A stretch of 64,000 nt of DNA from Acidobacteriaceae bacterium (GTDB lineage: Bacteria > Acidobacteriota > Terriglobia > Terriglobales > Acidobacteriaceae). The DNA lies in contig DASZBM010000001.1 in assembly GCA_035944135.1 (NCBI GenBank), positions 1 through 64,000 of the forward strand, written 5' to 3'. Position 1 is the first letter of the stretch. Each line of letters opens with the position of its first letter. Under the pieces are notes generated by a model, which made no database searches, was not told where the DNA came from, and saw nothing but the letters and a program-made list of their open reading frames with translations. Made by a program: the position numbers and the translations under genes. Of this stretch, positions 8,373-18,153 are shown one piece after another.

Positions 8373-9413
8373 CTAGCGAAGCGGACCGACGGGTGAGCCC
8401 GGAAAATCGCGGACACTCGATTCCCGGACAACCAACTTCGGTGGCAAGAGGATGGAGCTGACAGGCAGATCAGGCGTTGCCACAATCTGCAGCGCAAGTT
8501 CTCCCGCGCGTGATCCCAGCACTTCGAGCTGTTGATCAACACTTGTGAGCGGCACGCGCAGGTATTTCGCATAGCGCAGATTGCCGGTACCGACGATGGC
8601 AACATCTTCGGGAACAGCGAGGCCAGCCGACCTCACCGCCTCGATAGCGCCGATGGCTGTGAGGTCGTTGTAACAGAAAACTGCATCAGGCCGGGTGCGG
8701 AGCTTCAGCAACTCCTGCATGGCCTGGTAACCTGACTCGTCGCCTGATTCCTCAACGCGCTCTCGTGTAACGATGAGCTCTTCGGGCGATTCGATTTCAT
8801 GCCGGTGAAGCGTATCCCGATAGCCTCGCCGCCGCTCAATCGCGGGGCTCATAGAGCGGCCGCCGATGTGCGCGATGCGTTTTCGCCCGGTGGTGATCAG
8901 GTGCTCTGTCGCAATGCGGCCAATCTCGTAATCATCCGATCCGACGAAGTGAGCCGACAGGTAGGGGAAGTTTCTGTCAACGAGGAGAAATGGTGTCTTT
9001 TCATCGCCAAGCTGATAGAAGCTTTTGAGCTGTGCCTGACAAGATGCGATGAGCAGTACATCGACGCTGCGCCCGAGAAGAGTCCTGATCTCCTGCTGCT
9101 CCAGCTCGGGGTTCTCCTCCGAGGAAGCGAGCAGCAGGCCCATCTGAGCATGGCGAAGCGTGCCGGCTAGAGCCTTGGCGAACTCCGCAAAGAATGGATG
9201 CACGAGGTCCGGCACAACCAAGCCAACGGTATAGGTACGGCCGCTAGCCAGACCGCGCGCGAGCATGTTGGGCTTATAGTTCAGCTCTCGCATGCGTTTG
9301 AGCACACGCGCGCGCGTTCGTTCGCTGACGTCGCGATTGCCGCGGAGGACCTTGGAGACTGTGACTGTCGATAGGTCCAGATCCTTCGCGATATCTTTGA
9401 GACGAATGGCCAA
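8373..9413 (-). CDS. LacI/GalR-family transcriptional regulator (first of two)
   Basis: The product opens with a LacI headpiece (MAIRLKDIAKDLDLSTVTVSKVLRG...) and hinge helix (NMLARGLASGRTYTVGLVVPDL), followed by the periplasmic-binding-protein-like effector domain. The start chosen is TTG at 9413, which has GGAGAG six bases upstream and places the headpiece at residue 1. A longer GTG-started frame to 9464 would add 17 unusual residues. It is the last gene of the minus-strand cluster with PI-PLC and a TonB receptor. It is the best candidate to bind the TTACCGGTAA palindromes at 14487 and 37909. The effector is unknown. Confidence 0.93.
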   Translation of the reverse strand: MAIRLKDIAKDLDLSTVTVSKVLRGNRDVSERTRARVLKRMRELNYKPNMLARGLASGRTYTVGLVVPDLVHPFFAEFAKALAGTLRHAQMGLLLASSEENPELEQQEIRTLLGRSVDVLLIASCQAQLKSFYQLGDEKTPFLLVDRNFPYLSAHFVGSDDYEIGRIATEHLITTGRKRIAHIGGRSMSPAIERRRGYRDTLHRHEIESPEELIVTRERVEESGDESGYQAMQELLKLRTRPDAVFCYNDLTAIGAIEAVRSAGLAVPEDVAIVGTGNLRYAKYLRVPLTSVDQQLEVLGSRAGELALQIVATPDLPVSSILLPPKLVVRESSVRDFPGSPVGPLR

Positions 9414-9524
9414 GAAAGCTCTCCGCGCGAGGCACGACGAACGCATTGCACGCCGTTCAGACACTCGCAGTTGCTTGGTTACAAAGTATTGACGTCCACA
9501 GCGATGATATAGATTCAGCCCCGG

Positions 9525-10739
9525 TTACCGAGCGACTGTAGGATGATGCTCTGGCGAGGGTACGCCTCCACTCTTTGCACCAGGGGCAAGCAAATCATCC
9601 CGGCAACCTGGCGGTGCGTTGATGATGTTGCAGCGGGCAGGCAGGCCACCCGCGAAACCGACGCTATACCCGGTCCATTTCGATGGCTCCGAGAGCGGAT
9701 AGTCGGTACTGATCATCTGCGCACCGGAGTGTAGCAGCTCATCTCTTCGAGTTGTGTCATTGGTGCGTGCGGCCATTGTGTTCTCGTCGGCGCGCGCGCG
9801 AACGATATAGCCCTGGCGGACGAGTTGATCGATAACCTGCGGCGAGCCCTCATTCTCTTCGACAAAAGCAGCGTCCGGCTTACCGGGGTTGGAGTTGGTA
9901 AACAACACACGTCCCTGCAGAAGAGGATGACCGGTGGTATAGGGCGGTCCAGCGTTCTTCTGGTCCATCAAAAAGATCACTCGGCCGCGGGATTTTGCAA
10001 GCGTGGGCCAATTCCCTGCCCGGACGGCGGCGTCCAGCGTGGGATAGCTTCCACGAACTTCGTCGGGCAGTATCATTTCTCGATCCGGGAAGACCGAACG
10101 AATCTCTTTGTCGAGCCGATCAAAGGTCTCGGTCGTGAAGAGCTCGGCTTCTACGCTGTTCGGGATGGATTGCGTGCGTCCATGTTTGGTCTCGATCAAC
10201 AGAAACAGGGGAACGTGCTCAGGGTGCGCTTTCGACCATGCGCGAATCTCGCGCAGACAATCTGTGAGTAGAAGGCAGGAGCTGCGCTGGTTCAGATCCG
10301 CGATGTGAATGACCTTGAAGCCCGGCTTGTCCATCTCGTGATTTGGATCGAAGTCCGGATCGGGCGGCAGACCGGCCTGCTTCGTCAGTTCAACAATCTT
10401 GGGATGGGCGAAGCGGCCGCCTTTGGGATCCTGGGCGATGTCGATCTCGAGCTGCCGAACGCCGCCATCGAGCTGGGCGGTTAGCGACGCGTGGTGATAC
10501 TCGAGACCTTCATATGCTTTCGGGTTTTGCCTGCGCGCGTACTTCTCTTCGCTGGGCGCAAACCCAAGGTTATAGCTGTTGTGCGACCCGATTACCTGGA
10601 TCTGGTTCAGGTGTACCAGCTTGTCCTGCGCAGCGGTCGTTTGCGCTGCCGCGAACGTCGCGATCCCGCTGAATCCGACTAGAAGCGCAGCCGGAACCGT
10701 CCAATTGTTGAGCCCCTTTTTCAGTCGATCTGCAGGCAA
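9525..10739 (-). CDS. Secreted Ca2+-dependent phosphoinositide phospholipase C-like enzyme
   Basis: The 404-residue protein has a hydrophobic N-terminal export signal (about 14-33). It then matches the bacterial Ca2+-dependent PI-PLC family: GSHNSY with catalytic His53, LDGGVRQLEIDI with Glu98/Asp100 as metal ligands, and FLLIETKHG further on. Such enzymes split phosphatidylinositol, and sometimes GPI anchors, into diacylglycerol and (cyclic) inositol phosphate outside the cytoplasm. Start is TTG with AAAGGA nine bases upstream. It follows a TonB receptor on the same strand (about 90-base gap), probably one transcript. A myo-inositol oxygenase lies at 37.0-37.9 kb under a similar operator. 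Confidence 0.85.
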   Translation of the reverse strand: MPADRLKKGLNNWTVPAALLVGFSGIATFAAAQTTAAQDKLVHLNQIQVIGSHNSYNLGFAPSEEKYARRQNPKAYEGLEYHHASLTAQLDGGVRQLEIDIAQDPKGGRFAHPKIVELTKQAGLPPDPDFDPNHEMDKPGFKVIHIADLNQRSSCLLLTDCLREIRAWSKAHPEHVPLFLLIETKHGRTQSIPNSVEAELFTTETFDRLDKEIRSVFPDREMILPDEVRGSYPTLDAAVRAGNWPTLAKSRGRVIFLMDQKNAGPPYTTGHPLLQGRVLFTNSNPGKPDAAFVEENEGSPQVIDQLVRQGYIVRARADENTMAARTNDTTRRDELLHSGAQMISTDYPLSEPSKWTGYSVGFAGGLPARCNIINAPPGCRDDLLAPGAKSGGVPSPEHHPTVAR

Positions 10740-10831
10740 CGATGCTCGTCCTTTCGTTGTTGATCCAGAGATGTGCCGTGCACCAAGAAGTTTGGGAGCA
10801 GAATACTGCTCCCTGAGGAAGTGAATGCAGT

Positions 10832-13800
10832 TTAGAAGATGATCTTGCCGGCGAACTGCATCTGGCGCGCCGGGAAGTAGCTAGTGATAGAGCCGAACGA
10901 GCTGCCATCGGTAATGGCACTGTCGGGCGCCTGCCAATTGGTGACGTTGAACGCGTTGAAAACCTCCGCACGGAAATCGAGCTTCAGCCGTTCGAAGCCG
11001 AGGCCGAATTGCTTGTGCAGGCCGAGGTCGGTGTCGAAGTACTTGAAGCCGCGCAGGTTGTTGCGCGAGACGTTGCCATACGCGCTGGTGTTTCCGTAGA
11101 GCGCATAGGATGGGACAACGTAGCTAGCCAGTGGGAGGTAGTTTTGGAGGCCGGTGTACTTCGTCGGCTTCGCCCACGAGGACTTCCCGTTGCGCCACGG
11201 TGTTCCGGGCAGGTGCTGTGGCCGCAAAGTCGCGAGGTCCGTTGTGAACAGCGGACCGGCCGCGGTAGAGCTCGACGCGGAACTCGAATAGGTGATGTTG
11301 AACGGAAGGCCGCTGGTCATGGTGTTGATCATGGTAAGCTCCCAGCCGCCGAGCACCTGCTGCATCAGGCCGTTCGCATCATGCCCCCAACGCTGACCGT
11401 GACCGTAAGGCAGATCCCAAACGATCGAGGTGGTGTTATCAATCGGCTGGTCATAGCTTGATGGGCCGTAGTCATTGCGCGGGTTGGCAAAGTTCACGCG
11501 CGAGTTGTCGCCGTTGCCGGTTTCCAGATGGCCGGAAGCAAGATCGAAAGCCCGGCTGTAGGTGAATGAATTGAGCAGGTAGAGCGCGCCGAATCGCTTT
11601 TCGACTTTGAGCTGTAGTGCGTTGTAGCTGGCAGAGCCTTCATTCAGCGCAATCTCGATGTCACCGAAGGTCGGCACGGGCCGGCGGGCCTGATACGTCT
11701 GACCGGCCGCGTTGCACGCCGTGACCGAAGCCAGAAGGCATGGGGCAGCCTGGTTGTAGTCCGCCAGAACCTGAATGTGGCGGCCCACGTTGCCAACATA
11801 GGCCAAATCCAACAGGATGTTGCCAGGCAACTGGCGCTGCACGCCTGCGAAGTAGCTCTGCACATAACCGGTCGCAAAGTTCGGCGGGATGTAGCGAGAG
11901 GTAACGTTCAGCGGATTGAAGTAAGCGGGGCTGGTCAGGCCGGCGGCATAACCCTGCTGGGTCTGACGGAAGCAGTTCGTCTGCACCTGCGTATCGTTCA
12001 CGCAGAGGTTGGATCCCACTGGCGTAACGAACGGAGTTGGGTTGTTGATGGAGGCGTTGACTACATCAGGACCGTTGTAGGTCAGGTTATTTTCGCCTCC
12101 CTCACGGTTGTACTGTACGAACACCAGACCATAGCCTGCGCGAAGAGCAGTCTTTGAGTCGAGCGCATAGGCGAGACCCAGGCGCGGCGCGAGGTTCTTA
12201 GAGGGGACATGCACAAGCGCGCGGTTGTAGATGCTGCCGTTTGAGGCCTGCGTGAGCGTGTTCGTGACTGGATTGAAGTTGGCGAGGTGATTGTCGCGCT
12301 CGAACTGAGGGGTCATCACTTCGTAGCGGAGACCGACGTTCACCGTCAGCTTTGGTGAGAGTGAGACGTCATCCTGGAAATAACCAGCGAAGTAGCGCTG
12401 ACGAAGATTCACAATGGTGTAGTTGGTGAGCGAGTAGGAACTGCGGTTGCCGAAAAGAAAGTCGGCGACCTCCTGAGCCTGGGCGATCTGAGTATCAGTG
12501 GAAGCGGCCGGAAGGCAGGCAACGGCGGGGTTCTGGGCGCAGGTGGGGAAGAAGGGATTACCGCCAACCGTCGGCCCCGCGGCGAACCTACTGGCATAGT
12601 TGTCCTGACCGTAGCTTGGATTGAAGTCGTTTACCTGGGTGTGTATAAGCTGCTGCTCGTAACCGAACTTCATCGATTGTTTGCCGCGTACCCAGGTGTA
12701 GTTGATCTTGGGGTTGAAGATGGTGGGATCCTGGAACTGCGGGCTCGCAGGCTGATTGCCGAGCTGCGTAAAGCCGCTGATCGACTGTGCGTTCAGTGTG
12801 CGGACGATGTTCGGATCGGTTGGCAGGCCATCCGTGATGCCGTACTTGGTGAGAAGCGAGGGCTGTCCCTGCGTGTACGGCGATTTGGCACCAATGTTGC
12901 GGGTCCAGCCGAAGCGAATGTCCAGCAGCTTGTTCTGGCTGATGATCCAGGTTGCGCCGCCGGCGATCTGGCGGTTCTGGACATTGACGTTTGAGTTTGC
13001 GTTGCCGCCTGCAGGACCACCTACTGTGGGAGGATCAAAGATTTCTTCGCGGTGCTCGGTATAACGAGCAAACAGTTGCCAATGCGCGTAGTGCTGGTCA
13101 ACGCGGATATCACCTTTGTCGTCGTTGATGCTGCCGCGCGGAGCGTTTGAATAGTTGTTGGTGTAGTAGTTGGAGGTGGTCGGATCGGAGCTTACATTAT
13201 TCGCGGGCAAAGCGGCAAGTACAGCCAAGGCAAACGGCGTTGAACCGGAAGAGATATCGCCGCTCGTGTACGTAACGCCGGTGACTGGATTGTAGAGTGG
13301 GATCGGTTTGGTCGGATCGCCGTTGTAGAAGAAGTGACCGAGACGTTGCTGCGCGTTGGGCAGCGATACTGGCGCGAGCTGATAATTGAAGATCTGACGG
13401 AGCCCCTCATAGTCGGCGAAGGCGAAGATTTTGTCCTTGATGATGTGGCCGCCGAAGGTGCCGCCGAACTGATTGCGGATGAGCTTCGGCTTTTGGTTCG
13501 TGATCGGCTCAATCGGTCCAACGGCATTCAAGCTGGTGTTGCGAATGTAGTCCCAGGCATGGCCGTGGTATTCGTTGGTACCGCTGCGCGTGGACACATT
13601 GATGACCGCGCCGGGCATGCGACCATACTCGGCGGAGTAGTTGTTCGTCTCCAGGCGGAACTCGCTGACCGCGTCGGGCGATGGCGAGATGTTCTCGTTT
13701 TCGAAGCCCTGGTTCGATGTGCCGTAGTTGGAGTTCTCGAGGCCATCGATCAAAAACTCATTGAACTCCGAGCGCTGGCCGTTGATGTTGAAGGCACCCT

Positions 13801-14353
13801 CACGACTGGAAGCGGTCTGATTCTCCAACATTGATTTACGCGTGCCTGGCGCTAACAGCACGAGGTCAGCATATGATCTGCCGTTCAACGGAAGATTTTC
13901 GACTTCCTTCGTTCCGATGACCTGGCTTCGAGAGCTGGTCTGCGTCTCGAGCAGCTCGGCCGCCGAGGTAACCTCGACGACCTGATTTACCGCCCCTGGC
14001 TTCACGTCAATGTCCAGGCGCTGGCGTGCGTCTGTCGACAGATTGAAGGTGTCGGTTTTCGTGCCCTCGAAGCCAGAGGCTGCGGTCGAAATCTGATAAT
14101 TCCCGATCGGCACGGAATCGAATTCGTACTTGCCTTCTTTGTCGGTCTGGGCGGTCTGGGAGACGTTCGTGCCGACATTGGTGAGTGTCACGGTTGCACC
14201 GGGCACCATAGCACCGGTGTTGTCGCGGACATAACCAAGCACCGACGCCGAGCCGAACTGAGCAGACGCGGGCACCAGCCCGCATGCGAGGCACAGCAAT
14301 GCCAGCACTACCGTCCGTAGGAATCCCAAAACCGGATGCACATTTGCGTCCAT
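10832..14353 (-). CDS. Oar-like TonB-dependent receptor with N-terminal carboxypeptidase-regulatory-like domain (receptor A)
   Basis: A very large outer-membrane protein with signal peptide (ending about ASAQ), a carboxypeptidase-regulatory-like beta-sandwich (SVLGYVRDNTGAMVPGATVTLTN), a plug region (LPLNGRSYADLVLLAPG, INGQRSEFNEFLIDG) and a long beta-barrel ending in an aromatic IIF terminus. This is the common acidobacterial receptor type, thought to import large ligands. The ATG at 14353 has GGAGAG eight bases upstream; another in-frame ATG at 14377 lacks a ribosome site. TTACCGGTAA-type palindromes lie upstream. It is paired with the PI-PLC gene downstream. The ligand is not known. Confidence 0.9.
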   Translation of the reverse strand: MDANVHPVLGFLRTVVLALLCLACGLVPASAQFGSASVLGYVRDNTGAMVPGATVTLTNVGTNVSQTAQTDKEGKYEFDSVPIGNYQISTAASGFEGTKTDTFNLSTDARQRLDIDVKPGAVNQVVEVTSAAELLETQTSSRSQVIGTKEVENLPLNGRSYADLVLLAPGTRKSMLENQTASSREGAFNINGQRSEFNEFLIDGLENSNYGTSNQGFENENISPSPDAVSEFRLETNNYSAEYGRMPGAVINVSTRSGTNEYHGHAWDYIRNTSLNAVGPIEPITNQKPKLIRNQFGGTFGGHIIKDKIFAFADYEGLRQIFNYQLAPVSLPNAQQRLGHFFYNGDPTKPIPLYNPVTGVTYTSGDISSGSTPFALAVLAALPANNVSSDPTTSNYYTNNYSNAPRGSINDDKGDIRVDQHYAHWQLFARYTEHREEIFDPPTVGGPAGGNANSNVNVQNRQIAGGATWIISQNKLLDIRFGWTRNIGAKSPYTQGQPSLLTKYGITDGLPTDPNIVRTLNAQSISGFTQLGNQPASPQFQDPTIFNPKINYTWVRGKQSMKFGYEQQLIHTQVNDFNPSYGQDNYASRFAAGPTVGGNPFFPTCAQNPAVACLPAASTDTQIAQAQEVADFLFGNRSSYSLTNYTIVNLRQRYFAGYFQDDVSLSPKLTVNVGLRYEVMTPQFERDNHLANFNPVTNTLTQASNGSIYNRALVHVPSKNLAPRLGLAYALDSKTALRAGYGLVFVQYNREGGENNLTYNGPDVVNASINNPTPFVTPVGSNLCVNDTQVQTNCFRQTQQGYAAGLTSPAYFNPLNVTSRYIPPNFATGYVQSYFAGVQRQLPGNILLDLAYVGNVGRHIQVLADYNQAAPCLLASVTACNAAGQTYQARRPVPTFGDIEIALNEGSASYNALQLKVEKRFGALYLLNSFTYSRAFDLASGHLETGNGDNSRVNFANPRNDYGPSSYDQPIDNTTSIVWDLPYGHGQRWGHDANGLMQQVLGGWELTMINTMTSGLPFNITYSSSASSSTAAGPLFTTDLATLRPQHLPGTPWRNGKSSWAKPTKYTGLQNYLPLASYVVPSYALYGNTSAYGNVSRNNLRGFKYFDTDLGLHKQFGLGFERLKLDFRAEVFNAFNVTNWQAPDSAITDGSSFGSITSYFPARQMQFAGKIIF

Positions 14354-14486
14354 GACTGTCTCTCCAAAGAGGTTCATCGTTGAGGCCGTGACACGTCACC
14401 GCCCATCTGCGTCAAAGCGCAGCAGCAGGATCGAGCCGACTAAATGCGACGAAACTACGCGCGGCGCAATGCTTCTGTCAAGATGC

Positions 14487-14498
14487 TTTACCGGTAAC
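14487..14498. promoter_or_regulatory. LacI-type operator TTACCGGTAA upstream of receptor A
   Basis: TTTACCGGTAAC has a perfect 10-bp palindromic core (14488-14497) and differs by one base from the site at the inositol oxygenase gene (37909-37920). It sits 5 bases upstream of a TTGACA -35 element. The CG-centred symmetry is typical for LacI-family operators. Confidence 0.6.
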
Positions 14499-14566
14499 GC
14501 ACAGCCACGGCTGTTGTTTCTTAACCTAAAGAATATGCACGGCTTATAAAACCAATGCAAATTGGA

Positions 14567-14574
14567 AACCGGTT
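14567..14574. promoter_or_regulatory. Possible second LacI-type operator upstream of receptor A
   Basis: GGAAACCGGTTACA contains the palindrome AACCGGTT and shares the CGGTTAC half-site style with the 14487 site. Position fits a second upstream operator; weak on its own. Confidence 0.3.
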
Positions 14575-14696
14575 ACAACATTTTCGTAAAAGAAGTTTCG
14601 GAGTTCACGCCAACCTGTGTTTGGGTGCATCGACGCGAGTACGACGTCGCCGGAGCGTTTTCTGGCGTCTCAGCAGCGGCGACCACTCTCTGTTCT

Positions 14697-17600
14697 TTAA
14701 TGAACGAGCCTTACCGTTACCACCTCGTTGGGCTTCATCGTAAGCTGGATCGATTGATCCTTTACCGGCAGGCTGCTTAGGTCATCTTCCATGGCGTTGC
14801 AAAGCGACGCAGAACGCAGGCTGGCACTCGAGAGATGGAGCGCAACCTGTTCTTGTTTGCCTGCGATCTCCTCCAACCGGACGATCGTCCCTTCCCCGTT
14901 CTCCGCGAGCTTCCAGGTTGTAAGCAGTACGTCCGGGTTACTTATTTGGAGAAAGCTTCCACCTTCGGCGGGGAGTGATCCGGTGGCGGGGCCAGTTTTG
15001 TCCTGGTTCGCGATTCGTTCTGCCGATAAGGCGCGCTGACTGTCGACTCCGAGCCGCGTGAGATTGGCGGGCTCAAAGCTGTGGGCGCTCGTGAGCACGT
15101 AACGGAAGTGAAACTCACCGCCCTGACCGGCTCGATAATTCGTATGCCAATAGTTGTTCATCGCATACGAAAACAGCGTGGCACTCTTCGGAACGAAGTT
15201 TACTGGCCACAGACCACGGTTAATGTCTCCGAAGGTAGCAAGAGGAGCATTGATGGGAACGATCCCGATCTCTAGGTTCGAATCGTACACCGCCATCCAG
15301 TGCTGCACGCTGAACCACTCCGCGTCGCCGCCAGGGAGAATATCGTGTGCAGGGTCAACCCAACCCACCTGCGAGGAATAGGCGAAGTTTGGATGTGCAA
15401 CGGCGGAGGGAAAGGCGAAGTAAACGCCCTCTTTCTCTGTGGTTCCCGTTTTATTGACGTGATAGTCAAATTCAATCTTCTTCTCGCCGTCGAAGAGACG
15501 GATTTCCAGGGAGATCGTTGGAGTATTCACATTCGACGCTTGCAGCCGGATTACATGGCCCCAGAAAGTCTTCTGCTCACCTAAATACTTTCCATTGACC
15601 GACTGGTGAACGGTAAGATCCGCTACCGGGAACGCCTTATCCGGGTGAATCATTTGCGATTGCCCGTTGTGGTTCGGATCGCCGCCAGTGACATAGAGAT
15701 ATTCGCCGAACCGGTAGGGGCTGGCTGCATCGACTAACTCACGCTTTAGATCTTTGTCGAAGATACTGCGGATGGCCCCGGTGTCCGGATCGACCACGAT
15801 CCGGTAGTAGCGATTTTCGATAGCCTTGTCAGGCTCGGTGGCGACTGCGGCCACAGCCTGATTTCCAGCGTGAATCTGGTAGCACTTATATCCTAGCTCT
15901 GGAATATCGCTCGCAAGGAACCGCACATGGAGGAAGTTTTCCTGATTCGTCATAATCTCGTACGGGACATCCTGATGCGAGTTCAGATCTTCAATTGCGT
16001 CCCCTTTACGAAGATCAGCTTCCACCAGGCCTGATCGCTTCCAATTCAGCGGATTGAATACGACAAGTCCACCGTTCCCGATACGAATGGCTCTTGTGAG
16101 TTCGAAAAGCGATCGATGCTGGACATCATCCAGCTCGAAGTGTGCCTGCGTGACAAAGTTGTCTTTGACGGCGAGTTGCTGCACAGCCTCCATGCTGTCG
16201 GGCTGTCCGATGGAATTCCCAGCGCCCCATGTGTGTTCGGCGAAGAGAAGAATGTGATTCCATGCAGCCTGAACTTCCTCTGCGGGCGGGTGATACTGCG
16301 GATTGATCGTGTGGGCCGCGGCTGATGCGATCTCGGTAGAGATGGCTTCTGACTGATTTTCGCGATCGAGGCCGGCGTAGTACGCGTCAGAGCCGATGCC
16401 GTCTTCCCAGTACGATCCGAGGTCACCGGAGCGCACAGGGAGTTGGTCGCCATAATGCTGGTCGATGTAATTGAAATAATCTGCAAAAAGCGCGTACTGC
16501 AGCTTTGGATAAGCGTACGCACTATTCCATCCAGGCACGAAGGTCGCAAGCGCAGGATGAAGGGCGGTATTTTCGTCCTGGGCACCGTACATTAACACGG
16601 CATCGGGCTTGTAGGACGGCCGATCAAATTGGGCCAGGAAGATCGGGAGTTGTGCGCGGATAATGGTGTTTGTCGGATCGAGCGAGAAAAATCGCCCTAT
16701 TTGCGCGTAACCCCAGGAGTAGGAGAACAGGACCTTTTCGCCGTCGCGTCCCTTCCACCAGAAGGGCGATAACTGATTCCATTGCTCACCCGACAGAACG
16801 GGCGCGCGGTCCTGGTTTCCGCCGACTGCCCAATACTTGATGCCGGAACTGGCAAGAACGGTTGGGTAAGCGCCGGTGTAGGACGGGACATCCGTCGTAT
16901 CGGCGTAGTTGAAGGGGATGTGTTGCGTAGCAGAGAGCCGCTTTGTATAGAAGAGGGACCGGTAAAGAGATTCCAGTGAAGCGTAACCAGTGAGCAGGTT
17001 GAAGTAGTCCGCGGGCACACCGAGCTTACCTGCCCGAATAAGATCGAGCATCTGCGTCTGCTCTGGTTGAGGGCGCGTGTTTAGAAACTGTTGTAGATTC
17101 CATGAACCGTCGGTCGAAAAGCGAAAATCCGGATTCTGTTTTATAAATCCCGAGGCCTCCTCCAACGCGACCGCCTGGCCCTCCGCCACTTTGCCCTGGA
17201 AGTCGGTGTATCCGATGTCGACATGGGTATGCGGAACGATGAAGACCGTCCACTTTCTCTCAGGCGTCAGAGAAACATGGAATGTCCTACGTGTCGGCGC
17301 TGAAACATCCAATGTGGCTGCGCTTGTTCCCTGCCATTCAGGTATCTGGTATTCGACAGCGAAATCCCCGAATCGCGGCTGATCTTCGAATGTTGCAGAG
17401 TATGTGTGCCCTTGCAACTTTAAGTCGACATTGCCCGACGGAATCTCGCCATTGAAATGCAAATCGGCATCGACTAGCTCGACCAACTCGCCGTCCGCCG
17501 CGCGACGGTAAAAGACCGAAGGTGTGACGGCAGCTTCCACTTCATCCTTTGCATATTTCGCGCGCGGGTCCTGAACGAGGCTCAGGTAGTCGTAGTAGAG

Positions 17601-18098
17601 CGGGCCACCCGGCGTCACTGTCTCGCCTGTAGGCCGTTTGTGCTCGACGGAGGTAAGAACGAGGGTATTCGTTCCCTTCACAAGGTACTGTGTTGGAAGA
17701 ACAATGGACTTGTTATCCCATACGCCCACGTTACCGTTGTAAAAGAGCTGCGGATGGATGATTGCGAGTCCACGGTGACCATTAATCTCGACCTGCAGGT
17801 CGGGATTTTCATTTCGGAGCAGCAGGGCGGCTCTTAGCTCGAAGCGTCCCCGTGGGGCATCGTTGAGCGAGAATTGGATCTCGTAGGCTGCGCCCAAACG
17901 CTGCAGGGTCGGCCAGTCCCGATTCCAATCACTCTCTCCGACTCGATAGAGAATGTGCTGGGCCGGAGTTGCGTGAAACTCGTAAGAGGATTGATCGGGC
18001 TTCCCGATCTCCCAGAGCGTGTGATCTTCAGCCTTCGCTGGTTGGACGGCAGCGAAGAGCAAGACAACGAACAATGCAATAGAAAGACGGTAAAGCAT
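14697..18098 (-). CDS. Secreted GH38-family alpha-mannosidase with N-terminal PL4-like beta-sandwich
   Basis: The 1133-residue protein has a Sec signal (about 1-23). An N-terminal beta-sandwich (about 30-180) resembles the C-terminal domain of rhamnogalacturonan lyases (WEIGKPDQSS..., LQVEINGH). Next is the GH38 catalytic domain: the zinc-binding HTHVDIGYTD near residue 290 and the probable nucleophile Asp in YADTTDVPSYTGAYP. The large C-terminal beta-domains of GH38 follow. GH38 enzymes remove alpha-linked mannose from glycans. The gene lies 55 bases downstream of GH79 on the same strand, probably as an operon. The added lectin-like domain is an uncommon arrangement. Confidence 0.85.
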   Translation of the reverse strand: MLYRLSIALFVVLLFAAVQPAKAEDHTLWEIGKPDQSSYEFHATPAQHILYRVGESDWNRDWPTLQRLGAAYEIQFSLNDAPRGRFELRAALLLRNENPDLQVEINGHRGLAIIHPQLFYNGNVGVWDNKSIVLPTQYLVKGTNTLVLTSVEHKRPTGETVTPGGPLYYDYLSLVQDPRAKYAKDEVEAAVTPSVFYRRAADGELVELVDADLHFNGEIPSGNVDLKLQGHTYSATFEDQPRFGDFAVEYQIPEWQGTSAATLDVSAPTRRTFHVSLTPERKWTVFIVPHTHVDIGYTDFQGKVAEGQAVALEEASGFIKQNPDFRFSTDGSWNLQQFLNTRPQPEQTQMLDLIRAGKLGVPADYFNLLTGYASLESLYRSLFYTKRLSATQHIPFNYADTTDVPSYTGAYPTVLASSGIKYWAVGGNQDRAPVLSGEQWNQLSPFWWKGRDGEKVLFSYSWGYAQIGRFFSLDPTNTIIRAQLPIFLAQFDRPSYKPDAVLMYGAQDENTALHPALATFVPGWNSAYAYPKLQYALFADYFNYIDQHYGDQLPVRSGDLGSYWEDGIGSDAYYAGLDRENQSEAISTEIASAAAHTINPQYHPPAEEVQAAWNHILLFAEHTWGAGNSIGQPDSMEAVQQLAVKDNFVTQAHFELDDVQHRSLFELTRAIRIGNGGLVVFNPLNWKRSGLVEADLRKGDAIEDLNSHQDVPYEIMTNQENFLHVRFLASDIPELGYKCYQIHAGNQAVAAVATEPDKAIENRYYRIVVDPDTGAIRSIFDKDLKRELVDAASPYRFGEYLYVTGGDPNHNGQSQMIHPDKAFPVADLTVHQSVNGKYLGEQKTFWGHVIRLQASNVNTPTISLEIRLFDGEKKIEFDYHVNKTGTTEKEGVYFAFPSAVAHPNFAYSSQVGWVDPAHDILPGGDAEWFSVQHWMAVYDSNLEIGIVPINAPLATFGDINRGLWPVNFVPKSATLFSYAMNNYWHTNYRAGQGGEFHFRYVLTSAHSFEPANLTRLGVDSQRALSAERIANQDKTGPATGSLPAEGGSFLQISNPDVLLTTWKLAENGEGTIVRLEEIAGKQEQVALHLSSASLRSASLCNAMEDDLSSLPVKDQSIQLTMKPNEVVTVRLVH

Positions 18099-18153
18099 TC
18101 GTAACCTCGGTTGATGTTGGCCTTAATGGAAGTAGTCGCTGCTGGAGGCTCCG

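Larger units (their letters stand above)
14354..14696. other. Control region upstream of receptor A
   Basis: About 340 bases between the GH38 stop and the receptor A start. It contains, for the minus strand, a perfect -35 hexamer TTGACA (14476-14481) with a weak -10-like TAGTTT 18 bases downstream, a palindrome TTACCGGTAA just upstream of the -35 and a related AACCGGTT site at 14567. No gene is seen. Confidence 0.6.
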
